A DNA stretch of 64,000 nucleotides, from positions 930,001-994,000 of the forward strand of contig NZ_RKHQ01000002.1 in NCBI RefSeq assembly GCF_003751805.1, written 5' to 3'. The first letter of the stretch is position 1; each line of letters starts with the position of its first letter. The stretch comes from Salana multivorans. GTDB taxonomy: Bacteria > Actinomycetota > Actinomycetes > Actinomycetales > Beutenbergiaceae. Both the position numbers and the translations under genes were made by a program. This document shows, one piece after another, positions 18,027 to 27,382 of the stretch. The notes beneath the pieces are model-generated. The model had not been told where the DNA came from. It did no database searches and saw only the letters and a program-made list of their open reading frames with translations.

Positions 18027-19361
18027 CTAGACGAGCTCGCTCAGCAGCTCGCCCGCGAGGTCGCCCCGCTCGGGACCGACGACGACGAGCGAGCGCGGCT
18101 GGGCGAGCAGCTCGCCCGCGAGCCGCTGGACCGCGTCGGCCGTGACGGCACGCAGCGCGTCGAGCGAGTCGTCAACGCTCCACAGCTCGCCGAAGACCAG
18201 CTCGGCGCGGGTGAGCCGGGACGAGCGGGCGCCGACGTCGTCGAGGCCGAGCACGAGCGAGCCGGAGAGCTGGCCGACGGCGCGGGTCAGCTCGCGCTCG
18301 GTGATCCCGTCCTGCGCGATGGTCGTCCACTCGGCCGCCATGAGCCCGGCGACCTGGCGGACGTGCTCGGGGGCGCAGCCGGCGGCGAGGCCGAACAGCC
18401 CGGCGTCGGTGTGGCCGACGGCGAACGAGTACACGGAGTACGCGAGGCCGCGCTTCTCGCGGACCTCTTGGAACAGGCGCGAGGACATCCCACCGCCGAG
18501 GACCGCGTTGAGGACGGCGAGCGTGAACCGGTCGGGGTCGCACGCCTCGAGGCCGCGGCCGCCGAGGATGAGCGTCGACTGCTCGGTCGGGCGCTCCAGC
18601 GTCACGGCGGTGCCCGGCGTGGTGGCGAGCGGGTCGCCCGAGCGCCGCGGGGCCGGACGGGCGTCGTCGGCCAGGGGCCAGCCGCCCTCGGTCACGGCGC
18701 GGGTGACGAGCTCGCACAGCTCGTCGTGATCGACCGCCCCGGCGGCCGTGACGACCAGCTCGGCCGGTCGGTAGGCGCCGCGGTAGTGCTCCCAGATCGC
18801 GTCGCGCGGGACGGCGCGGATCGTGTCGGGCGTGCCCCCGATGGGCCGGCCGAGGTCGGTCGCCCCGAGGACCGCCGACGCGAACGCCTCGTCCGCGACG
18901 TCGCCCGGGTCGTCGTCCGCCATCGCGAGCTCCTCGAGGATGACCCCTCGCTCGAGCTCGACGTCCTCGGGCAGGACGACGGCGGAGGTCACCATGTCGA
19001 GCAGCACCTCGCTCGCCATCGGCAGGTCGCCACCGAGCACGCGGGCGTAGTAGGTGGTCGACTCCTTGCCCGTCGCGGCGTTCGCCTCGCCACCGACCTC
19101 GTCGAACGCCGAGGCGATGTCGAGGGCGCTGCGCCGACGCGTCCCCTTGAACAGCAGGTGCTCGAGGAAGTGGGTCGAGCCGTGGTGGCCGTCGTGCTCG
19201 TCACGCGAGCCGACGCCGACGGTCGCGGCGACCGAGACGGACCTCGTCGCCGGGACCTGCTCGGTCAGGACCCGTAAACCGCCCGGGAGGACGGTACGGC
19301 GCACGCGCGTACCGTCCTCCCGGACCAGCTCCAGACCTTCGTCGCCGAAGGTGTCGGGCAT
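18027..19361 (-). CDS. pepR: M16-family zinc peptidase (PepR-like)
   Basis: 444-residue member of the pitrilysin/processing-peptidase family. The inverted zinc motif HFLEH is at residues 64-68, with the third ligand Glu in the ERGVILEELAM segment (about 140-150); the C-terminal half has the GGGMSSRLFQEVREKRGLAYSVYS block, so both M16 halves are present. It starts 2 bp after the pnp stop with GAGGA upstream, giving a pnp-pepR operon as in Mycobacterium. Substrate unknown. Confidence 0.93.
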   Translation of the reverse strand: MPDTFGDEGLELVREDGTRVRRTVLPGGLRVLTEQVPATRSVSVAATVGVGSRDEHDGHHGSTHFLEHLLFKGTRRRSALDIASAFDEVGGEANAATGKESTTYYARVLGGDLPMASEVLLDMVTSAVVLPEDVELERGVILEELAMADDDPGDVADEAFASAVLGATDLGRPIGGTPDTIRAVPRDAIWEHYRGAYRPAELVVTAAGAVDHDELCELVTRAVTEGGWPLADDARPAPRRSGDPLATTPGTAVTLERPTEQSTLILGGRGLEACDPDRFTLAVLNAVLGGGMSSRLFQEVREKRGLAYSVYSFAVGHTDAGLFGLAAGCAPEHVRQVAGLMAAEWTTIAQDGITERELTRAVGQLSGSLVLGLDDVGARSSRLTRAELVFGELWSVDDSLDALRAVTADAVQRLAGELLAQPRSLVVVGPERGDLAGELLSELV

Positions 19362-19363
19362 GC

Positions 19364-21592
19364 TCAGTCCTCGGCCCCGGCCTCGGCGGGCGCGTCGGAC
19401 GTCTCGGCCCCGCCCTCGTCGATCACGGCGTGCAGCGAGAGCTTGCCGCGCGAGTCGATCTCGGCCAGCTCGACCTGGACCTTCTGACCGACGGAGAGGA
19501 CGTCCTCGACGTTCTCCACGCGCTTGCCGCCGACGAGACGCCGGATCTGGCTGATGTGGAGGAGACCGTCCTTGCCCGGGGAGAGCGACACGAAGGCGCC
19601 GAACGTCGTGGTCTTGACGACCGTCCCGACGAACCGCTCACCGACCTCGGGCATGTGCGGGTTGGCGATCGCGTTGATCGCGGCCCGCGCGGCCTCGGCG
19701 GACGGACCGTCCACCGCGCCGATGAACACGGTGCCGTCGTCCTCGATGGAGATGTCGGCGCCCGTGTCGTCCTGGATCTGGTTGATCATCTTGCCCTTCG
19801 GGCCGATGACCTCGCCGATCTTGTCGACCGGGACCTGGACCGTGATGACGCGGGGCGCCGTCGCGGCCATCTCGTCCGGCGCGTCGATCGCCTCGGCCAT
19901 GACGCCGAGGATCGTCAGGCGGGCCTCGCGGGCCTGGCCGAGCGCGCCGGCGAGCACCGAGGCGGGGATGCCGTCGAGCTTGGTGTCGAGCTGGATGGCC
20001 GTGACGAACTGGCTCGTGCCGGCGACCTTGAAGTCCATGTCGCCGAACGCGTCCTCGGCACCGAGGATGTCGGTGAGCGCCGCGTAGCGCATCTCCCCGT
20101 CGACCTCGTCCGAGACCAGGCCCATCGCGATGCCCGCGACCGGAGCCTTGAGCGGCACACCGGCGTTGAGCAGCGAGAGCGTCGAGGCGCACACGGAGCC
20201 CATCGACGTCGAGCCGTTGGAGCCGAGCGCCTCGGACACCTGGCGGATCGCGTAGGGGAACTCCTCGCGGCCCGGGAGCACCGGGACGATCGCGCGCTCG
20301 GCGAGCGCGCCGTGACCGATCTCGCGGCGCTTCGGGGAGCCGACGCGGCCCGTCTCGCCCGTGGAGTAGGGCGGGAAGTTGTAGTTGTGCATGTAGCGCT
20401 TCTTGGTGACGGGCGACAGCGTGTCGAGCTGCTGCTCCATCTTGAGCATGTTGAGCGTCGTGACCCCGAGGATCTGGGTCTCGCCGCGCTCGAACAGCGC
20501 GGAGCCGTGGACGCGCGGGAGCACGTCGACCTCGGCGCCGAGCGTGCGGATGTCGCGCAGGCCGCGGCCGTCGATGCGGAAGCCGTCCGTGAGGATCCGG
20601 CGGCGGATGATCGACTTGGTGAGCGAGCGGAACGCGGCGGACACCTCCTTGGCGTCCAGGTCACCCTCCGTGGCGAGCGCACCGACGCAGGCGTCGCGGG
20701 CGACGTCGAGGGCCGACTCGCGCTCCTGCTTGTCGGCGATGGTGAGGGCGGACTCCAGCGCGGCGCTCGAGTGCGCCGAGACGGCCGCGAAGACCTCGTC
20801 CGTGTAGTCGGGGAACAGCGGGAACTCGCGCACCTCCTTCGCGGCGGCGGCGGCCAGCTCCTGCTGCGCGATGCACAGCGCGCGGATGAACGGCTTCGCG
20901 GCCTCGAGGCCGCCGGCGACGACGTCCTCGGTCGGGGCCTGCTGGCCCTCGGCGAGGAGCTGGAAGACGTTCTCGGACGCCTCGGCCTCGATCATGGCGA
21001 TCGCGACGTCGTCACCGACGATGCGGCCGGCCACGACCATCTCGAAGACCGCGCGGGCCGACTCGGAGTAGCGCGGGAACGCGACCCACTGGCCCTCGAT
21101 GAGCGAGACGCGCACGGCGCCGACCGGGCCGGAGAACGGCAGACCGGAGATCTGCGTCGAGGCGGACGCGGCGTTGATCGCGAGGACGTCGTAGGCGTCG
21201 TCCGGGTGGATCGCGAGGATCGTCTCGACGATCTGGACCTCGTTGCGCAGGCCCTTGACGAACAGCGGGCGCAGCGGGCGGTCGATGAGGCGGCACGCGA
21301 GGATGGCCTCGGTCGAGGGGCGGCCCTCGCGGCGGAAGAACGAGCCGGGGATCTTGCCGGCGGCGTACTGGCGCTCCTCGACGTCCACCGTCAGCGGGAA
21401 GAAGTCGAAGCCCTCGCGGGGGTGCTTGCCGGCGGTGGTCGTCGAGAGGAGGGTCGTCTCCTCGTCGAGCGTCGCCAGGACGGCGCCGGCGGCCTGCTTG
21501 GCGAGGCGGCCGGTCTCGAAACGGATGGTGCGGGTGCCGAAACGACCGTTGTCGATCGTCGCCTCGGCGTAGGTGATCTCGGGAGCCTCCAC
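19364..21592 (-). CDS. pnp: Polyribonucleotide nucleotidyltransferase (PNPase)
   Basis: 742-residue 3'-5' phosphorolytic exoribonuclease; in actinobacteria it also makes RNA tails and (p)ppGpp-like products. Two RNase PH domains are visible (first with [29 protein letters not shown], second with [17 protein letters not shown]), an alpha-helical linker, a KH domain ([24 protein letters not shown]) and an S1 domain ([28 protein letters not shown]). The GTG at 21592 was chosen because homology begins there and AAGGAGGG precedes it; upstream ATGs have no site. rpsO lies 237 bp upstream behind a terminator. Confidence 0.97.
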   Translation of the reverse strand: MEAPEITYAEATIDNGRFGTRTIRFETGRLAKQAAGAVLATLDEETTLLSTTTAGKHPREGFDFFPLTVDVEERQYAAGKIPGSFFRREGRPSTEAILACRLIDRPLRPLFVKGLRNEVQIVETILAIHPDDAYDVLAINAASASTQISGLPFSGPVGAVRVSLIEGQWVAFPRYSESARAVFEMVVAGRIVGDDVAIAMIEAEASENVFQLLAEGQQAPTEDVVAGGLEAAKPFIRALCIAQQELAAAAAKEVREFPLFPDYTDEVFAAVSAHSSAALESALTIADKQERESALDVARDACVGALATEGDLDAKEVSAAFRSLTKSIIRRRILTDGFRIDGRGLRDIRTLGAEVDVLPRVHGSALFERGETQILGVTTLNMLKMEQQLDTLSPVTKKRYMHNYNFPPYSTGETGRVGSPKRREIGHGALAERAIVPVLPGREEFPYAIRQVSEALGSNGSTSMGSVCASTLSLLNAGVPLKAPVAGIAMGLVSDEVDGEMRYAALTDILGAEDAFGDMDFKVAGTSQFVTAIQLDTKLDGIPASVLAGALGQAREARLTILGVMAEAIDAPDEMAATAPRVITVQVPVDKIGEVIGPKGKMINQIQDDTGADISIEDDGTVFIGAVDGPSAEAARAAINAIANPHMPEVGERFVGTVVKTTTFGAFVSLSPGKDGLLHISQIRRLVGGKRVENVEDVLSVGQKVQVELAEIDSRGKLSLHAVIDEGGAETSDAPAEAGAED

Positions 21593-21786
21593 GGCGTCCC
21601 CTCCTTCGTCGGGAGTCATCGGCCTCGGCGGAGGTCTTCGATCGAGGCCCACGCCCTGGTGCGCGACCGAGGTCGACGTCCAGGCCCGGGAGCCACTACC
21701 GAGGACCGACGACGCGGCTCGATGGCGGTGAGCTGGATATTCAGTTGTGCGTGCGCTCGCGCGGGTGCGCGACGGCACGGATGCAC

Positions 21787-21821
21787 CTCCGGCCCGGACC
21801 CACGAGGGGTCCGGGCCGGAG
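21787..21821 (-). terminator. Strong hairpin terminator/processing site after rpsO
   Basis: Perfect 15-bp stem (21787-21801 with 21807-21821), loop ACGAG, nine bases past the rpsO stop. In E. coli a hairpin between rpsO and pnp is the site of RNase III processing and PNPase autoregulation; a similar role here is inference. Confidence 0.85.
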
Positions 21822-21829
21822 CGCGCGGG

Positions 21830-22099
21830 TCAGCGGCGAAGACCGAGGCGGTCGCGCAGGACGCGGTAGCGCTCGATGTCGATCTTCTGCATGTAGCCGA
21901 TGAGGCGGCGACGCTGACCGACGAGGAGCATGAGACCACGACGGCTGTGGTGGTCGTGCTTGTGCTCCTTCAGGTGCTCGGTCAGGTCCTTGATGCGCTG
22001 GGTGAGGAGCGCGATCTGCACCTCGGGCGAACCGGTGTCGCCCTCGTGCGTCGCGTACTCGGTGATGATGGACTGCTTCACGGCGGCGTCGAGGGCCAC
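21830..22099 (-). CDS. rpsO: Small-subunit ribosomal protein S15
   Basis: 89 residues, the normal length. The S15 signature ([20 protein letters not shown], then [28 protein letters not shown]) is complete. GTG start at 22099 follows GAAGGAGAACC. TAGGGT just past the ribF stop is a possible -10 for its own promoter; the gene ends at a strong hairpin before pnp. Confidence 0.98.
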   Translation of the reverse strand: MALDAAVKQSIITEYATHEGDTGSPEVQIALLTQRIKDLTEHLKEHKHDHHSRRGLMLLVGQRRRLIGYMQKIDIERYRVLRDRLGLRR

Positions 22100-22184
22100 G
22101 GTTCTCCTTCGTAGTGATTCGTTGCGCGGCGCTCCCGGGCATGTTCACCGGGGCAGACGGTCCGCGGCCGTTCGTACGGCCCGT

Positions 22185-23129
22185 CTACCCTAACAGACCT
22201 AGCACCTCCAGGGCCTCCGCGCAGTCGGCGTGCATCTGCGCGACCAGCTCCTCGACGCCGGAGAACCGCAGCGTCGGCCGCAGCAGCCGGACGAACTCGA
22301 CGACGACCTCCTCGCCGTACAGGTCGAGGTCGTCGCGCCCGATGACGTGCGCCTCGACCTGGCGCACCTCGCCGTCGAACGTCGGGTTGGTCCCGATCGA
22401 GATCGCGGCCGGGAGCCGGGTCCCGTCGGCCCGGACGAGCCAGCCGGCGTAGACCCCGTCCGCTGGCACCGCGCCCGACGAGGCCGGGTCGAGGTTCGCC
22501 GTCGGGAAGCCGAGCTCCCGGCCGCGCGCCTCGCCGTGCACCACCGCGCCGCGCATGAAGTGCGAGCGGCCGAGCACGCCGGCGAGCGCCGTCACGTCAC
22601 CGGCCTCCAGGAGGTCGCGCGCCCAGGTCGAGGACCAGCGTCGCTCGGTCCGCGGCGCCAGGATGTCGTCGAGGACGACGACGCCGAAGCCGTACCGCTC
22701 GCCGAGCTCCGCCATGAGGGAGCGATCGCCGGCGTTGTCTGCGCCGAACCGCACGTCCTCGCCGACGACGACCTCGACGGGGCGCAGGGCCTCCGCGAGG
22801 TAGCGACGCACGAACTGCTCGGGGCTCTGCGCGGCGAAGTCGTGGGTGTAGGCGACGACGAGCACGGCGTCGAGGCCGGTCGCCGCCATGAGCTCGAGCT
22901 TGTCCGCGAGCCCCGTGAGCTGGGCCGGGGCCTCCTGCGGCCGGTGCAGCAGCGCGGGGTGCGGGTCGAACGTCATGGCGACCGACGTCGCCCCCAGCGC
23001 TCGCGCCCGCTCGACCACGTGGTCGAGGAGCTCGCGGTGCCCGGCGTGGACCCCGTCGAAGTTGCCGATCGTCACGACGGTCTTCCCGAGGTCAGTCGGA
23101 ACACGCCCCAGGCCCTGCCACACCTTCAC
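22185..23129 (-). CDS. ribF: Bifunctional riboflavin kinase/FMN adenylyltransferase
   Basis: 314-residue enzyme making FMN and FAD. The N-terminal nucleotidyltransferase motif IGNFDGVHAGHREL begins at about residue 19 and the C-terminal kinase domain has the FPTANLDP, GVYAGW and GTNPTF motifs. GTG 23129 (protein VKVWQGLG) is chosen because homology starts there and GGGAGA lies upstream. In most actinobacteria truB sits directly upstream; here about 5.7 kb of other genes lie between them. Confidence 0.95.
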   Translation of the reverse strand: MKVWQGLGRVPTDLGKTVVTIGNFDGVHAGHRELLDHVVERARALGATSVAMTFDPHPALLHRPQEAPAQLTGLADKLELMAATGLDAVLVVAYTHDFAAQSPEQFVRRYLAEALRPVEVVVGEDVRFGADNAGDRSLMAELGERYGFGVVVLDDILAPRTERRWSSTWARDLLEAGDVTALAGVLGRSHFMRGAVVHGEARGRELGFPTANLDPASSGAVPADGVYAGWLVRADGTRLPAAISIGTNPTFDGEVRQVEAHVIGRDDLDLYGEEVVVEFVRLLRPTLRFSGVEELVAQMHADCAEALEVLGLLG

Positions 23130-23217
23130 CGGGACAGTCTCCCATCCCGGCGGGGTCGTCCAGGCGACCGGCATGCGACCACGGTGCGACCGGTGGTCCC
23201 GGGTGGGACTACGTTGT

Positions 23218-23233
23218 TACCGGCCGTCCGGTA
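23218..23233. promoter_or_regulatory. Palindrome TACCGG-N4-CCGGTA upstream of lacI-type gene
   Basis: Perfect 6-bp arms around CCGT, 59 bp before the LacI-type start. TACGTT a few bases upstream (23210-23215) is a possible -10, so bound protein could block transcription. A central-CG palindrome is typical of LacI operators; autoregulation is inferred. Confidence 0.5.
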
Positions 23234-23291
23234 CGGAACGCGATCGACGGCGCGTCATCGCCGACACCCACGACGCCGAACAGGAGGCAGC

Positions 23292-24299
23292 ATGGCCACC
23301 CGAGCCGACGTCGCGGCGCTCGCGGGCGTCTCCGAGAGCACCGTGTCCTACGTCCTGTCCGGCAAGCGACGGATCTCCGCCCCGACGCGGGAGCGGGTCG
23401 AGCAGGCGATGGCGACGCTCGGCTACACGAAGAACCCCGTGGCCAGCAGCCTCGCCGGTGGCCGCTCCAACGTCATCGCGTGGCACTACCCGATCGGGGA
23501 GCACGGCCTCAGCCTCACGGCGTTCGAGTACCTCTCGGCGGCGTCGGCGGCCGCCGCCGAGCGGCACCACCACCTGCTGCTGTGGACCGGTCCGCTCGAG
23601 GACTCCGACGCGCTCAGCCGGCTCGTCGCCACCCAGCTGGTCGACGGGGTCATCCTCACGGAGGTCGTCATGGACGACCCGCGAGTGGCGGCGCTGCGGG
23701 CGGGCGGCCTTCCGCTCACGCTCGTCGGGCGGCCGCGGGAGAGCGAGGACCTGGCGTTCGTCGACGCCGACTTCGAGCGGATGGCGAGCCTCGCCCTCGA
23801 CCACCTGGCCGGGCTGGGTCACGAGCGGCTCGTCTTCCTCGACGCCGACATCGAGCTGCCGCGGATCGGCTACGGGCCGGTGGTACGGATCACCGACGCG
23901 CTCACCCGACTCGCCGCCGAGCGCGGGCTGCACCTGGACGTGCTCTCGGCCGGCACGACGGCGGACGACGGTCGCGAGCTCGTCCGCGCCGAGCGGCTCC
24001 CGCCTGCGACGGCCGTGCTCGGGTTCAACCCCCTGACCCTCGCGGGCGTCATGGACGGGGTCGCGGCGCAGGGCCGGTCGGTTCCCGACGACCTGTCCGT
24101 CCTCGCGCTCGGCGTCACGCCGGCGACGGCGGCGCTCACCAGTCCCCCGCTGGCGACGATCTGCGTCCCGAGCGCCGTCATGGGACAGCGGGCGGTGGCC
24201 GTGCTCGGCGACGAGATCGACGGACGCGGCACGCGTCAGGAGCTCGTCGCCCCGACGCTGCACCCCGGGGCCAGCACCGGCCCGGCGCCGCGCGGGTGA
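23292..24299 (+). CDS. LacI-family transcriptional regulator
   Basis: 335 residues. The N-terminal HTH and hinge (TRADVAALAGVSESTVSYVLSG, residues 3-24, then KNPVASSLAGGRSNVI) are classical LacI, followed by a periplasmic-binding-protein-like ligand domain with LVGRP, DFERMASLALDHLAGLGHERLVFL and AVLGFNPLTLAGVMDG. ATG 23292 has AGGAGGCAGC before it. No sugar transport or catabolic genes are adjacent, so the ligand and targets are unknown. The upstream palindrome suggests autoregulation. It is the only plus-strand gene of the block between ribF and truB. Confidence 0.92.
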   Translation: MATRADVAALAGVSESTVSYVLSGKRRISAPTRERVEQAMATLGYTKNPVASSLAGGRSNVIAWHYPIGEHGLSLTAFEYLSAASAAAAERHHHLLLWTGPLEDSDALSRLVATQLVDGVILTEVVMDDPRVAALRAGGLPLTLVGRPRESEDLAFVDADFERMASLALDHLAGLGHERLVFLDADIELPRIGYGPVVRITDALTRLAAERGLHLDVLSAGTTADDGRELVRAERLPPATAVLGFNPLTLAGVMDGVAAQGRSVPDDLSVLALGVTPATAALTSPPLATICVPSAVMGQRAVAVLGDEIDGRGTRQELVAPTLHPGASTGPAPRG

Positions 24300-24353
24300 C
24301 CCGGGCAAACGGACACCAGGTCAACCGGGATTCGAGTCGGGGCACCGGCCGCG

Positions 24354-24863
24354 TCAGCCGCCCGAGCCGACGCTGGCGGCGATCTCCTCGTTCTCGATGA
24401 CGGCCACGGCCCAGTCGCCCGCACCGCTCACCTGAATGGTGATCTGGTTCACCGGATCGGCGGGGTCGAGGTAGACCCGCTGCCGGTTCGTGACTCCGTC
24501 GCAGACCGGTGTGAACGCGTCCTCCGGGCCGTCGGCGGCGTAGACGACGTCGACCACGACGTCGTCCCCGAGACACCGGGCGTGGACGGCGAAGTAAGCG
24601 CCGATGCCCGCGATGTCGATCGTCGTCTCGACGGAGCCCCGCCCGCTGACGTCACCCCAGAGGGAGTCGCCTGGATCGAGCTGCCAGTCCTGGTCGTCGA
24701 AGATGCCCGGGCTCTCGCCGGTCTCGTCGCCCTGCACGGCGGCACGGTCCGGCCCTGATCCGGTCGGTTGCGGCTCGACTCCCGCGTCACAGGAGGCCGT
24801 GGTCAGCGCCAGCAGCGCGAGACCGACCCCGAGCCGCGGCACCGCAGGCCAACGTGCCATCAT
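24354..24863 (-). CDS. Predicted lipoprotein with one two-cysteine beta domain (unnamed family)
   Basis: 169 residues. A signal peptide ends in a lipobox (LTTASC, Cys about residue 25), then a short linker and one domain of about 105 residues. That domain (DWQLDPGDSL ... CLGDDVVVDVVY ... FTPVCDG ... R-x-YLDPADPV ... GAGDWAVAVIENEE) is clearly paralogous to the two domains of the protein at 25968-26804; two cysteines in it are conserved and may form a disulfide. The start could be either of two adjacent ATGs after AAGGG. Last gene of a four-gene minus-strand operon, 76 bp after its neighbour. Function unknown; I recognise no named domain. Confidence 0.75.
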   Translation of the reverse strand: MMARWPAVPRLGVGLALLALTTASCDAGVEPQPTGSGPDRAAVQGDETGESPGIFDDQDWQLDPGDSLWGDVSGRGSVETTIDIAGIGAYFAVHARCLGDDVVVDVVYAADGPEDAFTPVCDGVTNRQRVYLDPADPVNQITIQVSGAGDWAVAVIENEEIAASVGSGG

Positions 24864-24939
24864 GGAAACCCTTCGAGCGGGGCCGATACGAGCACATCCA
24901 TGCCAAACCTATCAGGGATCCTTCGCCGAACGAGAGACG

Positions 24940-25971
24940 TCACGCGAGACCCTCGGACTGGGCCCAGGCGAGGAAGGCGTCGAGCTCCTCGCGATGCTCG
25001 GTGAGGAACTGGCTCTCCAGCTCCCACAGCCCGCGCGTGCTCGCGTCGGCCAGTCCGACCTCCTGCTGGCAGCTCACGTCCGCGGTCGCGGTCTCCCGCT
25101 CCCTGGTCTGGAGCGCCTCGTAGGCGGCGCGGTCCGGAAGGCTCGAACCGCCCTCGTCATAGCTGATGACGTTCTCGGCGTCGATCGTGACCCACTCCCG
25201 CGGAGTGACGTCCTCCAGCACCTCGACCAGTCCGTCCTGGATGCTGTCGAAGGCGTCGTTCGGCGTCTCGAAGGAGTACCCCAGGTCGGACATGCAGGAC
25301 GACCACCGCGCCAGCCCCTCCCGCCACTCCGTCGTCTCCACGATGTGGTCCGGGAGCCGCGCCACGAGCGCCAGGACGTCCTGGTGCTCCGGCGGGACGG
25401 AGACCTCGAGCTCCGAGGGTGCCGTCGCCCACGCCTCGTGCTCCGCGGCGCCCTCGCAACCGGCTCGGCGCCAGTCGTAGTCGTAGTCGTGATCCTCCGC
25501 GACGGCGTCTGCGATCTCTTCCCACATGTCGCCGGAGAGCGCCTTGAAGTACTCCGCCTGGGCCTCCTCCGACAGGGTCGAGAGGTAGAGATCCTGAGGG
25601 GTGAGCTCCTCTGCGAGCGTCATGTCGAGCGTGGAGTAGTCGCCGACGATGCCATATCCCCGCCGCTCCGCGAGCGCGAGCTGGTCCGCTGGGTCGAGCG
25701 ACAGGTCGTCCACCGCGTCGGAGTCCAGGTGGTACTCGAACCCCTGCTCCTTCATGCAGGCGGCGATGGCCTCCTGGACGACGTCCGGTCCCGGTTCGTC
25801 GATCGCGCCACCTCCGCCAGCGAGGTCAAGACGGTAGGCCGCGAGCGGGCTCTCACCCGGCCGCTCGCCGCCGGAGTCGCTCGGGCTCTCGGAAGGACCG
25901 CTCGGCGAGCACGCGGCGAGCGCTCCCGCAAGGACGAGAGCGCTCGCCGCGACGTCGGGCCGTCGGCTCAC
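24940..25971 (-). CDS. Predicted lipoprotein, cysteine-containing helical family, unknown function
   Basis: 343 residues. Signal peptide with lipobox LAGALAAC (Cys about 21), then Ser/Pro linker and a largely helical, acidic domain. It has spaced motifs CMKEQGFEY, GCEGAAEHEAW, CMSDLGYSFETPNDAF and CQQEVGLAD, a Cys-x-x-x-x-G pattern shared by many actinobacterial lipoproteins of unknown role. The GTG at 25971 overlaps the preceding stop (GTGA), indicating translational coupling; GAGGCGAG serves as ribosome site. Codon use is less GC-biased than in the surrounding genes. Confidence 0.72.
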   Translation of the reverse strand: MSRRPDVAASALVLAGALAACSPSGPSESPSDSGGERPGESPLAAYRLDLAGGGGAIDEPGPDVVQEAIAACMKEQGFEYHLDSDAVDDLSLDPADQLALAERRGYGIVGDYSTLDMTLAEELTPQDLYLSTLSEEAQAEYFKALSGDMWEEIADAVAEDHDYDYDWRRAGCEGAAEHEAWATAPSELEVSVPPEHQDVLALVARLPDHIVETTEWREGLARWSSCMSDLGYSFETPNDAFDSIQDGLVEVLEDVTPREWVTIDAENVISYDEGGSSLPDRAAYEALQTRERETATADVSCQQEVGLADASTRGLWELESQFLTEHREELDAFLAWAQSEGLA

Positions 25972-26804
25972 GAGCTCGCCTCGGTCTCCTCGTTCGAGAC
26001 GATTCCGACGGCCCAGTCGCCGACGCCGGCCACGACGACTCGCACCTCGTCGAGCGGGAGTGCGGGATCCACGTGTACCTGTTCTCGCTTCACGGTCCCG
26101 TCGCACACGGGCGTGAACACCTCGGAGGCGGCGTCATCGCCGTAGATCACATCCACGACCACATCGTCACCGACGCACTGCGCCCACACGACGACGTCCG
26201 AACCGATCTCCGACACGTCGATGGTCACGTCATCGGCACCGCCGCCGGTGACACTCTGAACGAGGGTGTCTCCGGACTCCAGGACCCATGTGGTGATGTC
26301 GATCCTGCTCGAGTCGTCATCCGTCGGCTGGACGTCCAGGTCGCGGTCGAGGACAGCGAATGCCCAGTCACCCTCCCCTCGCACGACGAACCGGAGGCTC
26401 TCGACCGGGGTCGCGGGATCCAGGAAGACCTGGCGGCGGTTCAGGATCCCATCGCAGTCGGGGCTGAACGGGCCACCGACGACGCCATCACCCTGGTACT
26501 CGACGTCGAAGGTCATCTCTCCGTAGCACTGCACGTAGAGGGAGAACGCGTCCTCGAGACCGGGCGTCTCGACCACCTGTTCATGCGACCCGTGTCCGTT
26601 CCCGCCCTCGCGCAAGGTCTCGCCCGGCTGGAACCGCCAGTCCGAGTAGTCGAACAGGATCGACGGCTCGGTGGCTGGCGAGGGTGAGGAGTCGGGGGCC
26701 GAGGGATGCGGTTCCCGCGCAGGAGAACACGCACTCACCGCGACAACGCCCAGGACGCCCATGGCCACGACCCAGCCACGTCGCGGGACCACGCCTCGGC
26801 TCAC
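25968..26804 (-). CDS. Predicted lipoprotein with two tandem copies of the two-cysteine domain
   Basis: 278 residues. Signal peptide with lipobox VVAVSAC (Cys about 26), then two paralogous domains: copy 1 about residues 45-160 (DWRFQPGETL ... CYGEMTFDVEYQ ... FSPDCDG ... FLDPATPV ... GEGDWAFAV) and copy 2 about 170-278 (WVLESGDTL ... CVGDDVVVDVIY ... FTPVCDG ... VDPALPL ... GVGDWAVGIV). Copy 2 is closer to the single domain of the protein at 24354-24863 than to copy 1, implying duplication both within and between genes. GTG 26804 overlaps the upstream stop (GTGA). An extracellular, wall-facing position follows from the lipobox; the role is unknown. Confidence 0.75.
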   Translation of the reverse strand: MSRGVVPRRGWVVAMGVLGVVAVSACSPAREPHPSAPDSSPSPATEPSILFDYSDWRFQPGETLREGGNGHGSHEQVVETPGLEDAFSLYVQCYGEMTFDVEYQGDGVVGGPFSPDCDGILNRRQVFLDPATPVESLRFVVRGEGDWAFAVLDRDLDVQPTDDDSSRIDITTWVLESGDTLVQSVTGGGADDVTIDVSEIGSDVVVWAQCVGDDVVVDVIYGDDAASEVFTPVCDGTVKREQVHVDPALPLDEVRVVVAGVGDWAVGIVSNEETEASS

Positions 26805-27361
26805 AGCGTGTAGGTCTTCCACCGCGTCATCGACGGCGCGAACCCGGTCCAGCCGGAGGTCTTGCGAACGGTGGGACGCCAATCCTTGTAGTCGACGGTC
26901 GTGATCCTGTTCCCCGCGAACCTCTGCGTGACCACTCCCCGTTCGCAGACCACGGTCCTCCCCCTCGGTACATCGAAGGTCGTGCTCGTCGAGTAGCCGG
27001 TTGCCTTCGACCACGAGATACCTCCCGTCACACTCGCCGAGATCTTCGCGAAGATCCACGCCTTGGCCTCGACACCCAGGGTCAGGCTCAACGAGTACGT
27101 GACAGTCGAGGAGGTCGTCGCAGTGCACGACGCCGTCATCTTGTTGACCCCTGTGTTCTCGAACGAGTCCCGATACCCGACGACCCATCCCTGAGTGGTC
27201 TTGTACGGCGTCGACGAGCACACGGTCTCGCTCCGGTCCGAGTACTGGCGACCGTCGCACGACCCGGCCTGAGCCTGCCCGCTCCCGACGACGCCGAGCA
27301 CCAGCAACAGCAACGTCGCCAGCACCACGGCGTGGATCCGGCGAGTCTGAATGGCGAACAC
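26801..27361 (-). CDS. Small secreted protein with amphipathic beta-hairpin region
   Basis: 186 residues with a Sec signal peptide (hydrophobic 11-27, cleavage after QAQA). The mature part has four Cys and a central Ser/Thr-rich stretch of alternating polar and hydrophobic residues (about 85-130: TVTYSLSLTLGVEAKAW ... ASVTGGISWSKATGYS) followed by FDVPRGRTVVC. That pattern resembles the inserting hairpin of aerolysin-type beta pore-formers, but I cannot assign a family. GTG 27361 follows GGGAGG. First gene of the operon, with an inverted repeat over its likely promoter. G+C is about 62% in 26941-27120 (112 of 180), well below the surroundings, suggesting horizontal gain. Confidence 0.7.
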   Translation of the reverse strand: MFAIQTRRIHAVVLATLLLLVLGVVGSGQAQAGSCDGRQYSDRSETVCSSTPYKTTQGWVVGYRDSFENTGVNKMTASCTATTSSTVTYSLSLTLGVEAKAWIFAKISASVTGGISWSKATGYSTSTTFDVPRGRTVVCERGVVTQRFAGNRITTVDYKDWRPTVRKTSGWTGFAPSMTRWKTYTL

Positions 27362-27382
27362 TATGACCTCCCTGTCGGCCCC

